Positions 26,701-34,648 of a stretch of 64,000 nucleotides of DNA are shown one piece after another. The stretch spans positions 62,001 through 126,000 of the forward strand of contig RAZB01000003.1 in the NCBI GenBank assembly GCA_003612515.1. The letters run 5' to 3'. The first letter of the stretch is position 1. Every line of letters starts with the position of its first letter. The position numbers and the translations under genes were made by a program. Source of the DNA: a bacterium D16-34 (lineage in GTDB: Bacteria > Actinomycetota > Coriobacteriia > Coriobacteriales > Eggerthellaceae). The notes below the pieces were generated by a model. That model was not told where the DNA came from. It did no database searches and saw nothing but the letters and a program-made list of their open reading frames with translations.

Positions 26701-27274
26701 CAAGATCGGCGTAATCCCACACAGCAATCTTTTGGACCTCATGAGAGGTGCGGAAACCGTCAAAGAAATTAATAAATGGGATGCGACCCTTAATTGCAGC
26801 TAAGTGAGCTACCGCTGATAGGTCCATAATCTCTTGCACGTTGCTTTCAGCCAGCATTGCAAAACCAGTTTGACGACATGCCATAACATCGGAATGATCG
26901 CCAAAAATTGAAAGCGCTTGCGTAGCAACGGTACGCGCTGAAACATGCAATACACAAGGCAGCATCTCGGCTGCAATCTTATACATATTAGGAATCATCA
27001 ACAACAGACCTTGCGATGCAGTATAGGTTGTTGTCAACGCGCCAGCAGCAAGCGAGCCATGAACTGATCCAGCTGCGCCACCTTCTGACTGCATTTCGCA
27101 CACCTTAACGGTGGTGCCAAAAATATTCTTTTGACCGGCTGCAGACCACTGGTCAACTAAGTCAGCCATAGGACTTGATGGCGTAATGGGATAGATGCCA
27201 GCAACTTCGGTAAATGCATATGAAACATATGCTGCCGCGTTGTTGCCATCCATTGACTTGAATTCTCTAGCCAT
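23726..27274 (-). CDS. nifJ: Pyruvate:ferredoxin (flavodoxin) oxidoreductase
   Basis: A 1182-residue single-chain PFOR that converts pyruvate and CoA to acetyl-CoA, CO2 and reduced ferredoxin. The N-terminal domain opens with GNNAAAYVSYAFTEVAGIYP. A ferredoxin domain around residues 695-765 has CIQCHQCSFVCP and CMGCGVCVNVCP for two 4Fe-4S clusters. CAGCAETAYA follows for the proximal cluster, and the TPP-binding GGDGWAYDIGYGGLDH is near residue 980. GAGGAG six bases before ATG 27274 (MAREFKSMDG) rules out the 12-residue upstream extension. It supplies acetyl-CoA, including from the pyruvate released by the lyase at 33710. Monocistronic. Confidence 0.97.
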   Translation of the reverse strand: MAREFKSMDGNNAAAYVSYAFTEVAGIYPITPSSPMADLVDQWSAAGQKNIFGTTVKVCEMQSEGGAAGSVHGSLAAGALTTTYTASQGLLLMIPNMYKIAAEMLPCVLHVSARTVATQALSIFGDHSDVMACRQTGFAMLAESNVQEIMDLSAVAHLAAIKGRIPFINFFDGFRTSHEVQKIAVWDYADLAEMCDMDAVRAFREHSLNPERPAMRGSHENGDIFFQHREACNSHYDALPAVVEEYMAKVNEKLGTDYQLFNYYGAPDADRVIIAMGSFNDVAEEVIDYLNAQGEKVGLIKVRLYRPFVTDKFVAALPKTCTKLAVMDRTKEPGAVGEPLYMDVVNALAQEGVEGITVVGGRYGLGSKDTPPSSVFAIYTELAKDAPAREFTVGIVDDVTNLSLPEDPSAPNTAAPGTIECKFWGLGGDGTVGANKNSIKIIGDHTDKYVQAYFQYDSKKTGGVTISHLRFGDAPIRSPYYVNKADFVACHNPSYITKRFPIVKDVKPGGSFMINCQWDLEELEHHLSAEAKRYIANNDINLYTINAIDLAREIGMGKRTNTILQSAFFTLAKVMPQEDAIRYMKDAATKSYLKKGQDVVDMNHRAIDAGATAFVKIDVPESWKEAVDEPVASELEGRPEVVRMVESIMEPVSRMDGDSLPVSAFVDHVDGQFELGAAAYEKRGVAVTVPTWAKETCIQCHQCSFVCPHATIRPFALSEEEAQNAPEATKLVPAKGKPAQAAGYLYTMAISPLDCMGCGVCVNVCPTNSLAMVPTEDELDQQAVFDYCVADVTPKPELINATVKGSQFSQPLLEFSGACAGCAETAYARLITQLYGDRMFVSNATGCSSIWGGPAATSPYTVNKDGHGPAWSNSLFEDNAEHGLGMLLGHEAVRAKLVADTEALLAIDTLDEEVRVAANAWLDAMGSAEESKAAASVYVAALEGVQGDARAIADAILENKEYLTKKSVWIFGGDGWAYDIGYGGLDHVLASGEDVNVFVFDTEVYSNTGGQASKASNIGQVAQFAASGKDISKKSLTEIAMAYGYVYVAQVAMGANPAQTIKAITEAEAYPGPSLIIGYSPCEMHSIKGGMTNCQAEMKKAVECGYWNLFRFNPAADAGKKFVLDSKEPAGGYRDFLMNEARYSRLTREFPERAEELFELNEEAAMKRFEHLTKLKDVYAGE

Positions 27275-27746
27275 AGATATCTCCTCGCGAAATAAGGGGG
27301 CAACCTGCAAACATTGCGAACTCCTCTTGCCTGCAGACCAATCAATCTTTTCGTGCGCTCTGACAAAAATGCGCCTTTTACGGAAAGTGACGCGTTAAAT
27401 TACGCGCCACACCCAAAGATAATTGGTAGTTGCATAGTAACAGGCAAAGCGTCGCTTGCATGCTCTCAAATGTTATATCGCTTATTGCAGGGGGTCTGCA
27501 TTCGGCAAGTGGTCAGCCATTATGTTGTGAATATCTGTGTAACAATTTGGTAACACGGTTTTACGCATAAAGCTTTAATCAGGCGATATAGAGCCAACTA
27601 ATCAATCGATTTATATTATTCTGGCAAAATGCGCCCGAACTGGACGCGAATCAGGGATAATGAGTACTTGGTTATATGTATACTGGCATGGTGTACATAT
27701 ATATGTTGCAAAGCGTGATGCTTTAAACCGAAATGGAGGGAAACCT
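27275..27746. other. 472-bp divergent regulatory region between nifJ and the transporter
   Basis: No gene is seen here. It holds the nifJ leader, a GTAACA direct repeat (27538 and 27550), a short CGCGT/ACGCG dyad near 27390 and, at its right end, the strong operator-like dyad listed separately. I could not place a convincing promoter for either gene by eye. Confidence 0.45.
27673..27701. promoter_or_regulatory. Operator-like dyad upstream of the sialic acid transporter
   Basis: TATATGTATAC and GTGTACATATA are 11-bp inverted repeats with one mismatch around the 7-base spacer TGGCATG. The core TATAC-N7-GTGTA recurs as TATAC-N7-GTATA before the lyase gene (33622-33638). It contains TATACT, which could be a -10 element. 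Confidence 0.55.
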
Positions 27747-29363
27747 ATGCAACATCTTTCAAGTCCGTCATTATCTCGCCGCTCATTCTTAGTTGGCGGC
27801 GCAGCAGCCACTGCCGCAGTTGCAGGTCTTTCACTTACCGCTTGCGGTAGCAGTGACGCCCCAATTGAGGGCGGTTCTACCGAAGGCGGTTCAACGAGCG
27901 GTTCATCTGAGCTGCGCGCTGGCGTAAGCTATCAGACTGACAACTTCTTGCCGATGAACAACTCTTCGGGCTTGGCGCAAGGTGCTAACTGGAACGTTGT
28001 CGAAGGTTTGTACATGCTTGATATGGCAAATGGTTGCAAGCCTTACCCGGCTTTGGCAGATGGTGAGCCTACCGAGGTTTCAGATACCGAATATGAGGTT
28101 AAGCTGCGTGCTGACGCTAAATTCTCAAACGGCAACCCGGTCACTGCAGAAGACGTCGTTTCAAGCTACACGCGCTGCGTAGAAGCTGATGGTTCTCTGT
28201 ACGCTCCGATGCTTTCCTTTATCGACAGCATGGAAGCAAAAGATGACATCACGGTAACTATCAAACTTAACAAGCCGACCTCACTTCTTACCACCCGCTT
28301 GCCGCTCGTTGTTGTTGTTCCGAAAGACGCAACCGACGAAGAGCTCACCAAGATGCCTATCGGCTCTGGTCCTTTCAAGTATGAAGCGGTCAATGGTCAA
28401 GAAGGCGGCCAGCTGGTATTTGTCAAGAACGACCAATACAATGGCCAAAACCCTGCCTTGGTAGACAAGATCACCTATGACGTTATCGTTGACGACACTT
28501 CTCGTGCTTCGCACTTGCAAGACGGCACCGATCAAATCATGGAAAACGTTCCTGCTACCTTGGTTGCTCAGGTCAGCGGCACCGGCGCATCTGTTGAAAA
28601 CGTTCAAGGCTTCGCTGTTGCTTTCATGATGTTTAACACCAAGAAGGCTCCGTTTGATGATCCTCGCGTACGTCAAGCATTCTTATATGCAATCGACTAC
28701 GAAAAGATGATCCAAAACGCTCTGCCGGATGTTGCTACGCGTCCGCAAAGCTTCTTACCTGAGTCTCATGTTGACTACACCGGTCCTGCTACCAACGACT
28801 TCAACCATGACGTTGATAAAGCAAAGCAACTTCTTGATGAAGCTGGCGTAAAGGATCTGTCTATTGTTATGGACACCACTGACGCTGGTTGGATTGCTGG
28901 TTTGGCAACTCAGATTCAGCAAGACCTGCAAGCAGTTGGAGTAACCGCTGAGATTTCTTCTCAGGCTTCGTCTTCACTTTATGCAAACCGCTGCGATACC
29001 GACGATGCTGTTCAGCCTTTCGATATCGTTGTTGCTCCTGGTGACCCGGGTTGCTTCGGCACCGACCCTGACCTGCTGATGAACTGGTGGTATGGTGACA
29101 ATTCTTGGACCGAAAAGCGCTCTTCTTGGAAGGGTTCTGAAGGTTACGAGAAACTCCATGAGCTTATGGATCAGGCATTTGCAGCTGAAGGTTCAGAGCA
29201 AAAAGACCTGTGGAAGCAATGCTTCGACCTGCTTTCTGAAGAAGTTCCGCTGTACCCGATCGTACACCGCCAGGTTGTTACTGCGTTCCTCGATGACAAA
29301 GTTAACAACTTCCTGCCGATCGGCTGCACCGGTCTTCAGTTCAAGGGTGTTTCAGCTAAATAG
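27747..29363 (+). CDS. satA: ABC transporter substrate-binding lipoprotein (family 5, sialic acid SatA-like)
   Basis: A 538-residue binding protein of the peptide/opine/nickel (family 5) class. A twin-arginine-like signal (SRRSFLVGGAAATAAVAG) ends in the lipobox LTAC, so it is a lipid-anchored receptor. The mature chain has NWNVVEGLYMLD, KFSNGNPVTAEDVVSSYTR and IGSGPFKYEAVN, all typical of family 5. ATG 27747 with TGGAGGG six bases upstream is the start; the longer frame from 27660 would bury the signal peptide. Sialic acid specificity is inferred from the transporter architecture and the adjacent lyase; a peptide is the alternative ligand. Confidence 0.78.
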   Translation: MQHLSSPSLSRRSFLVGGAAATAAVAGLSLTACGSSDAPIEGGSTEGGSTSGSSELRAGVSYQTDNFLPMNNSSGLAQGANWNVVEGLYMLDMANGCKPYPALADGEPTEVSDTEYEVKLRADAKFSNGNPVTAEDVVSSYTRCVEADGSLYAPMLSFIDSMEAKDDITVTIKLNKPTSLLTTRLPLVVVVPKDATDEELTKMPIGSGPFKYEAVNGQEGGQLVFVKNDQYNGQNPALVDKITYDVIVDDTSRASHLQDGTDQIMENVPATLVAQVSGTGASVENVQGFAVAFMMFNTKKAPFDDPRVRQAFLYAIDYEKMIQNALPDVATRPQSFLPESHVDYTGPATNDFNHDVDKAKQLLDEAGVKDLSIVMDTTDAGWIAGLATQIQQDLQAVGVTAEISSQASSSLYANRCDTDDAVQPFDIVVAPGDPGCFGTDPDLLMNWWYGDNSWTEKRSSWKGSEGYEKLHELMDQAFAAEGSEQKDLWKQCFDLLSEEVPLYPIVHRQVVTAFLDDKVNNFLPIGCTGLQFKGVSAK

Positions 29364-29428
29364 TTCACCTGAGATCGACTGTGAGCCTTCAGTAAAACAC
29401 CTAAGGTGTGCAAGGTCTTAATCGTCTC

Positions 29429-29462
29429 AAAGCGATCCGCTTTTATGCGGGTCGCTTTTTTG
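29429..29462 (+). terminator. Attenuator between binding protein and permease genes
   Basis: AAAGCGATCCGC pairs with GCGGGTCGCTTT around TTTTAT and runs into TTTTTT. Its place inside the transporter set suggests partial termination, giving more binding protein than membrane subunits. Confidence 0.8.
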
Positions 29463-29604
29463 TTGATAAACCTATGTCATAAGGTCAGGTAAAACCCCTG
29501 CTCTCGCATTAAAAAGCCGAATTAATTTTGTATTTTTCAATATCTGTAAATTACTCGTGGGTGTGCGGAGAGAATCGGCGAATCTTCGGTATATAATGCA
29601 AGAG

Positions 29605-29637
29605 TCTACTTCTTGGCAACAATTGGCAAGAAGTAGA
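29605..29637 (+). other. Long perfect hairpin in the permease leader
   Basis: TCTACTTCTTG and CAAGAAGTAGA are perfect 11-bp arms around an 11-base loop, 60 bases ahead of the permease start and just after a TATAAT at 29592-29597. No T-run follows. In the 333-bp gap 29364-29696 this and the attenuator are the only structures I see. It may stabilise the processed downstream message or bind a regulator. Confidence 0.6.
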
Positions 29638-29696
29638 TCGGCATGTCAATCGCGGGGCACCCTACCCCACCCGCTAAGTAGGAAAGGGGGAACACG

Positions 29697-30653
29697 GTGA
29701 ACAACCTCTTGCGTCTGATTGGCAATCGCCTTATTGCTTTGCCCATCATGATCTTCGGCGTCACCCTTCTTGTGTTCTTCATCATGTCGTTTTCTCCGAT
29801 TGATCCAGCTTATTCGGCACTTGGAGAAAGCGCCTCCCCGGAAGCCTTAGAGGCCTACCGAGAACAACATGGTTTGAACCAACCTTGGATTGTACAATAT
29901 GGAAACTTTTTGGTCGGCCTCGTACAGGGCGATCTCGGCACATATGGTGCAGCCCAAAACTCAGTTCTAGATCGTGTGAGCGAAGCTTTGCCCATCACGC
30001 TGCAACTCACCTTTATTGGCTTGATTATCGCAGTGGTACTCGCTGTCATTTTGGGTATCATTTCAGCTGTCTACCGAGATCGTTGGCCTGATCAGATTAT
30101 TCGCGTGTTTTCAATCCTCTGCATTGCAACGCCGTCTTTCTGGCTTGCGGTATTGCTGATCTTGCTATTCTCGTCAACGCTTCACGTTCTTCCCGCATCA
30201 GGAGACTTGCCAAACTTCTTCACCAACCCAGGCGGTTATTTGGCGCGCATGGCCATGCCCGCATTCGCCCTTGGCATTCCGGTAGCGGGCACCCTTACGC
30301 GCGTCATTCGTACTGCAATGGTTGAAGAGCTTGATAAAGACTACGTTCGTACCGCAATCGGTGCCGGCATTCCGCGCCGCGTTGTCATTGCTCGCAACGT
30401 TTTGCGCAACGCACTCATTACGCCTGTTACCGTTTTAGGTCTGCGTATTGGCTATCTTATTGGTGGCGCCGTTGTTATTGAGGTTATCTTCAACCTGCCA
30501 GGCATGGGCATGACCATTTTGCAAGGCGTACAAAACAACTACCCCACCTTGGTGCAAGGCGTAACGGTTACCGTTGCTGTTGCCTTCATTGTTATCAACA
30601 TCATCGTTGATATGCTCTATATCCTTATCAACCCTCGAATTAGGACGGTGTAG
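29697..30653 (+). CDS. satB: ABC transporter permease (SatB-like, DppB family)
   Basis: A 318-residue inner-membrane subunit of the DppB/OppB family. It has six hydrophobic segments and the loop contacting the ATPase, RTAIGAGIPRRVVIARNVLRN (EAA-type). The N-terminal LLRLIGNRLIALPIMIFGVTLLVFF and GDLG pattern are typical. GTG 29697 follows AGGAAAGGGGG. The next gene begins five bases after its stop, so the two are translated together. Substrate assignment comes from context. Confidence 0.83.
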   Translation: MNNLLRLIGNRLIALPIMIFGVTLLVFFIMSFSPIDPAYSALGESASPEALEAYREQHGLNQPWIVQYGNFLVGLVQGDLGTYGAAQNSVLDRVSEALPITLQLTFIGLIIAVVLAVILGIISAVYRDRWPDQIIRVFSILCIATPSFWLAVLLILLFSSTLHVLPASGDLPNFFTNPGGYLARMAMPAFALGIPVAGTLTRVIRTAMVEELDKDYVRTAIGAGIPRRVVIARNVLRNALITPVTVLGLRIGYLIGGAVVIEVIFNLPGMGMTILQGVQNNYPTLVQGVTVTVAVAFIVINIIVDMLYILINPRIRTV

Positions 30654-30658
30654 GCTCA

Positions 30659-32686
30659 ATGGTTAAACTTCGAGAAGGCCTCACCTCTAAAATGGAGGCA
30701 AACCCAGGTAAAGTTCGCTTCCGTCGTTGGAAGGCAATGAGCACTGGTTCACGCATTTCACTTGTGGTACTTGTTTTGCTTGTTCTTGCAGCGGTATTTG
30801 CCCCGCTAATCGCGCCTCATGACCCCTATGAGATCTTTATGGCTCGTCAAGCACCTGATGCAGAGTTTTTGTTCGGCACCGACGATAAGGGTCGCGGCGT
30901 TTTATCGCGCATGATTTATGGCTCGCGATACTCGCTGACAATTGGTATTTGCGCTACTGCTTTTGCCCTGTTCTTCGGCGCAATCTTTGGCTCTATTGCA
31001 GCAGTTGCTCGCAAGGGTGTCTCTGAAGTCATCATGCGTTGCATGGACGTCATCATGTCATTCCCAGGCATCGCACTTGCTTGCGTATTTGTTACCGTAT
31101 TCGGCAACAATCTGCCATCGCTTATTTTCGCTATCGGCTTTTTGTATATACCGCAGATCACGCGTATCGTGAGAGCTAATGTCGTAAGCGAATATGGGCA
31201 AGACTACGTTCGTGCTGTTGTGGTAAGCGGCGCTCGTGCTCCCTGGATTTTGGTTAAGCACGTCATTCGTAACTGCATTGCACCAGTTATGGTATTTACC
31301 ATCGTCTTGGTTGCTGATGCTATCGTTTTCGAGGCTTCACTTTCCTTCATCAACGCAGGCATCCCTGAGCCAACTCCAACCTGGGGCAACATTCTTGCTG
31401 ACGCACGTGCTGGCGTTTTGGCTGGCCAGTGGTGGCAAGCGCTCTTCCCTGGCCTTGCAATCATGATTACGGTTTTGTGCCTCAACATCTTGTCTGAGGG
31501 TATGACCGACGCCATGGCTGCAGCACCCAAAGCTCCTATCAAGGCGTCGGATGCTGACCTCAACTCTGATCGTGAAGCTGATCGCCTTGTTGCAGATCCA
31601 ACACTTGCTTACAAAGCTCAGGCAGAAATGCTTGAAAAGCGTCTCGCGCGACTTAAAGAGGTCGAACAAACTCGTACCGACCGCTACAAAGCGCATACTG
31701 AAGTGCCGCCTATTTTGGAAATCAAAGATCTCTGCATCCGCTTCCCGCGTCATGGCGATGTGGACGTTGTTGACCACGTCAGCTTTGTTGTTCGCCCACA
31801 TCAGACAATGGGTCTGGTTGGCGAATCTGGTTGCGGCAAATCAATCACGTCACTTGCAATCATGGGTCTGCTTGACAAGAAAGCCCAAATTTCTGGCGAG
31901 ATTCTATACAACGGCATCAACTTGTTGGATCTCTCAGAAAAGCAAATGAATGAACTGCGCGGTCGTGACATTGCCATGATCTACCAAGATGCGCTTTCAT
32001 CATTGAACCCCTCAATGCTGATCAAATCACAGATGAAGCAGCTCACCAAGCGCGGCGGTACCCGCTCTGCAGAGGATCTGCTTCGCCTGGTAGGACTTGA
32101 CCCAAAGCGTACGCTTGACTCCTATCCGCATGAGCTTTCAGGCGGCCAGCGTCAACGCGTACTGATCGCAATGGCACTTACGCGCGACCCGAAAGTTATC
32201 ATCGCAGACGAGCCTACGACCGCTTTGGATGTAACCGTTCAAAAGCAAGTAATCGAGCTGCTCAACAAGCTACAAGAAGAGCTTGGATTCGCTATGGTGT
32301 TCGTAAGCCATGACTTAGCACTTGTTGCCGAGGTTGCAAACTCAATTACCGTTATGTACGCTGGTCAGGTTGTTGAGCAAGGTCCGGTCAACGACATCTT
32401 GTGCTCACCTATTCACGAATACACGCGCGGCTTGTTAGGTTCGGTACTTTCTATCGAAGCTGGCGGAGATCGCTTGCATCAGGTACCTGGTAGCGTGCCC
32501 TCACCTAAAGACTTCCCCAAGGGAGATCGCTTTACTCCCCGCTCTTCGCATCCTGACAAAGTCTCAGACGAGCGACCCGTCATCAAGCGTGCCCCGAATA
32601 CTGACCACTACTATGCTGAATTGCCTGATCCCGAGCTTAAACGACTTGGCATCGAGCCCTATGTTCCAGGAGGTCCGCTGCTATGA
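30659..32686 (+). CDS. satC: ABC transporter permease-ATPase fusion (SatC-like)
   Basis: A 675-residue fusion. Residues ~1-290 are a DppC-type permease with RAVVVSGARAPWILVKHVIRN as the ATPase contact loop. Residues ~300-345 are a charged linker. Residues ~350-590 are an ATP-binding domain with Walker A GESGCGKS, signature LSGGQRQR, Walker B VIIADEPTTALD, and a DppD-type C-terminal extension. The same fusion is known in the sialic acid transporters of Haemophilus ducreyi (SatC) and Corynebacterium (SiaG), which supports sialic acid as substrate. Its stop overlaps the next start by four bases (ATGA). Confidence 0.86.
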   Translation: MVKLREGLTSKMEANPGKVRFRRWKAMSTGSRISLVVLVLLVLAAVFAPLIAPHDPYEIFMARQAPDAEFLFGTDDKGRGVLSRMIYGSRYSLTIGICATAFALFFGAIFGSIAAVARKGVSEVIMRCMDVIMSFPGIALACVFVTVFGNNLPSLIFAIGFLYIPQITRIVRANVVSEYGQDYVRAVVVSGARAPWILVKHVIRNCIAPVMVFTIVLVADAIVFEASLSFINAGIPEPTPTWGNILADARAGVLAGQWWQALFPGLAIMITVLCLNILSEGMTDAMAAAPKAPIKASDADLNSDREADRLVADPTLAYKAQAEMLEKRLARLKEVEQTRTDRYKAHTEVPPILEIKDLCIRFPRHGDVDVVDHVSFVVRPHQTMGLVGESGCGKSITSLAIMGLLDKKAQISGEILYNGINLLDLSEKQMNELRGRDIAMIYQDALSSLNPSMLIKSQMKQLTKRGGTRSAEDLLRLVGLDPKRTLDSYPHELSGGQRQRVLIAMALTRDPKVIIADEPTTALDVTVQKQVIELLNKLQEELGFAMVFVSHDLALVAEVANSITVMYAGQVVEQGPVNDILCSPIHEYTRGLLGSVLSIEAGGDRLHQVPGSVPSPKDFPKGDRFTPRSSHPDKVSDERPVIKRAPNTDHYYAELPDPELKRLGIEPYVPGGPLL

Positions 32687-33507
32687 GTGAAGTAAAAGAC
32701 ACACAGACGCCCATCATTTTCTTGGACGACATCAGCGTTGCCTTCAAGACGCGTACCGGCTCAATCCTGCACCCGAACAAAGTGCAGGCCGTCAAAAACC
32801 TCACGCTGAAGCTCATGCCAGGCGAAACCCTTGGTATCGTCGGTGAGTCAGGCTGCGGCAAATCCACCACGGCTAACGTCATGTGCGGTTTGCAGCAGCC
32901 CACGTCAGGCAAGGTCTATTTCAAGGGCGAAGACGTCACCAAGCGCTCTGCTGCTCAGCGTCGTCTCATCGGCCGCGTCATTTCAGTTGTGTTCCAGGAT
33001 CCGGCAACCGCGCTGAACGCTCGCATGACCGTGCACGATCAGCTGATTGACCCGCTCGTAGTACACAACGTTGGCGATAAAGATTCCCGCGAAAAGCGCG
33101 TCCAAGAACTCATTGAGATGGTTGGTTTGCCCAACTCTGTTCTGGAAGCTTTGCCGGGTCAAATGTCAGGCGGTCAGCGTCAGCGCGTTGCTATTGCACG
33201 TGCACTGGCACTATCCCCTGACGCTATCATCGCTGACGAGCCTACCAGTGCACTGGACGTTTCGGTTCGCGCTCAGATCCTCAACCTCTTGATGGATCTC
33301 AAGCATGAACTGGGTTTGTCCATGGTCTTTATTAGCCATGACATCCAAACCGTTCGCTATATTTCTGACGAGATCATCGTCATGAACGGCGGTCAGGCGG
33401 TTGAGCGCGGAACGGCTAAAGAGGTCTTTGAGCACCCCAAGGATGACTACACGCGCCTGCTCTTGGGAGCCGCGCCTTCGCTGTTGCATCCCGACCTTGG
33501 CAAGTAA
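32683..33507 (+). CDS. satD: ABC transporter ATP-binding protein (SatD-like, DppF family)
   Basis: A 274-residue ATPase: Walker A GESGCGKST, Q-loop VVFQDPATALNARM, signature MSGGQRQR, Walker B IIADEPTSALD, H-loop FISHD. The second nucleotide-binding subunit pairs with the ATPase half of the preceding fusion. It overlaps that gene by four bases, and a strong terminator follows 50 bases after the stop, ending the transporter operon. Confidence 0.87.
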   Translation: MSEVKDTQTPIIFLDDISVAFKTRTGSILHPNKVQAVKNLTLKLMPGETLGIVGESGCGKSTTANVMCGLQQPTSGKVYFKGEDVTKRSAAQRRLIGRVISVVFQDPATALNARMTVHDQLIDPLVVHNVGDKDSREKRVQELIEMVGLPNSVLEALPGQMSGGQRQRVAIARALALSPDAIIADEPTSALDVSVRAQILNLLMDLKHELGLSMVFISHDIQTVRYISDEIIVMNGGQAVERGTAKEVFEHPKDDYTRLLLGAAPSLLHPDLGK

Positions 33508-33556
33508 GTTTCAGCCAGCTCAATGACAGTCAACAATTAGTTGACAGCTTTATTTC

Positions 33557-33594
33557 AAAACGCCCCGAAACAGTCACGATTCGGGGCGTTTTCT
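33557..33594 (+). terminator. Terminator of the transporter operon
   Basis: AAAACGCCCCGAA pairs perfectly with TTCGGGGCGTTTT around a 10-base loop, ending in TTTTCTG. Confidence 0.93.
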
Positions 33595-33621
33595 GTAGTT
33601 GTTGCGACTCATTTCGTAATA

Positions 33622-33638
33622 TATACACCAGGCGTATA
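33622..33638. promoter_or_regulatory. Operator-like dyad overlapping the -10 of the nan operon
   Basis: TATAC-ACCAGGC-GTATA is a perfect 5-bp dyad with 7-base spacing, matching the core of the site at 27673-27701. Its right arm is part of TATAAT (33635-33640), a likely -10 element, so a bound protein would block RNA polymerase. Confidence 0.55.
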
Positions 33639-33709
33639 ATTGCGCCGAGCGCTTCAAACTACCTCTGATGAAGCGCGTCTTATTACAGTCCTTCGAAAGG
33701 GGATGCACT

Positions 33710-34636
33710 ATGTCAGAGTCGCCATTTCGCGGCGTAATTCCTCCCGTTATTATTCCGCTGAACGAGAAGCGTCAATTGGACCTCGAAGCGCTTGACCGAT
33801 CAGTTAACCGCATGATTGATGCGGGCGTTGATGGCTTATTCTTCTTGGGTTCAAGTGGCGAAGTTGCTTTTCTTACCGACGCTCAGCGTTTCCACGTACT
33901 CCAAGAAGCAGTTTCTATCGTTAATGGTCGCGTGCCAGTCATGGCGGGCATCATTGACATGGAGACCATGCGCGTGGTTGACCAAGCCAAACGGGCTGCC
34001 GGTTTTGGCGTAGATGCACTGGTTGCCACCGCCCCGTTCTATGCGCTGGGTGGCCCCAAAGAAACCGAGCGTCACTTCCGCGCAATTCGCGAGCATACCG
34101 ATCTGCCACTGTTCGCCTACGATTTGCCGGTGTGCGTACACACCAAGCTTGATCCGTCTATGCTCGTTCGCTTGGGCGAAGACGGCGTTATCCAGGGCGT
34201 CAAAGACTCCTCAGGCGACGACGTTTCGTTCCGCTGGCTCATCCTTGAAAACGAGGCAGTCGGACACCCCTTGCAGCTGCTCACCGGACACGAAGTCTGC
34301 GTTGATGGCGCATACCTTGCAGGCGCTGATGGCTCAGTTCCTGGTCTTGCCAACATTGACCCGTATAGCTACGTAGAGCAGTGGCGTGCAGCACAAGCTG
34401 GAAATTGGGAGCGCGTTAAAGAGCTGCAGGATCACCTGGCGCGCCTCATGTGGGTAACGCGTCACGTCAAGGCAACCGTTGGTTTTGGTGCGGGCGTTGG
34501 TGCGTTCAAGACTGCGCTGTGGCAAATGGGCGTCTTCAACACCAACCAGATGCGCGAGCCTGTGGCTCCGCTGACAGGCGAAGACGTTGACCACATCGTT
34601 GAGATTTTAGTTGCTGAAGGCATGCTGGAGAAGTAA
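33710..34636 (+). CDS. nanA: N-acetylneuraminate lyase (DHDPS/NAL family)
   Basis: A 308-residue TIM-barrel aldolase of the DapA/NanA family. The carboxylate-binding GSSGE is at residues 47-51, the catalytic Tyr137 lies in FAYDLP, and the Schiff-base Lys165 in IQGVKDSSG; both fall at the same numbers as in E. coli NanA. It would cleave sialic acid to ManNAc and pyruvate. ATG 33710 with GAAAGGGG upstream is preferred over the in-frame ATG at 33668. By sequence alone another member of this family is possible; the neighbouring epimerase, kinase, nagA and nagB make the lyase most likely. The epimerase starts 12 bases after it. Confidence 0.82.
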   Translation: MSESPFRGVIPPVIIPLNEKRQLDLEALDRSVNRMIDAGVDGLFFLGSSGEVAFLTDAQRFHVLQEAVSIVNGRVPVMAGIIDMETMRVVDQAKRAAGFGVDALVATAPFYALGGPKETERHFRAIREHTDLPLFAYDLPVCVHTKLDPSMLVRLGEDGVIQGVKDSSGDDVSFRWLILENEAVGHPLQLLTGHEVCVDGAYLAGADGSVPGLANIDPYSYVEQWRAAQAGNWERVKELQDHLARLMWVTRHVKATVGFGAGVGAFKTALWQMGVFNTNQMREPVAPLTGEDVDHIVEILVAEGMLEK

Positions 34637-34648
34637 AAGGAGGCACCC

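Noticed and set aside
29581-29600. TATAAT at 29592-29597 as a permease promoter
   Set aside because: No acceptable -35 at 16-18 bases upstream, so it is mentioned only as context.
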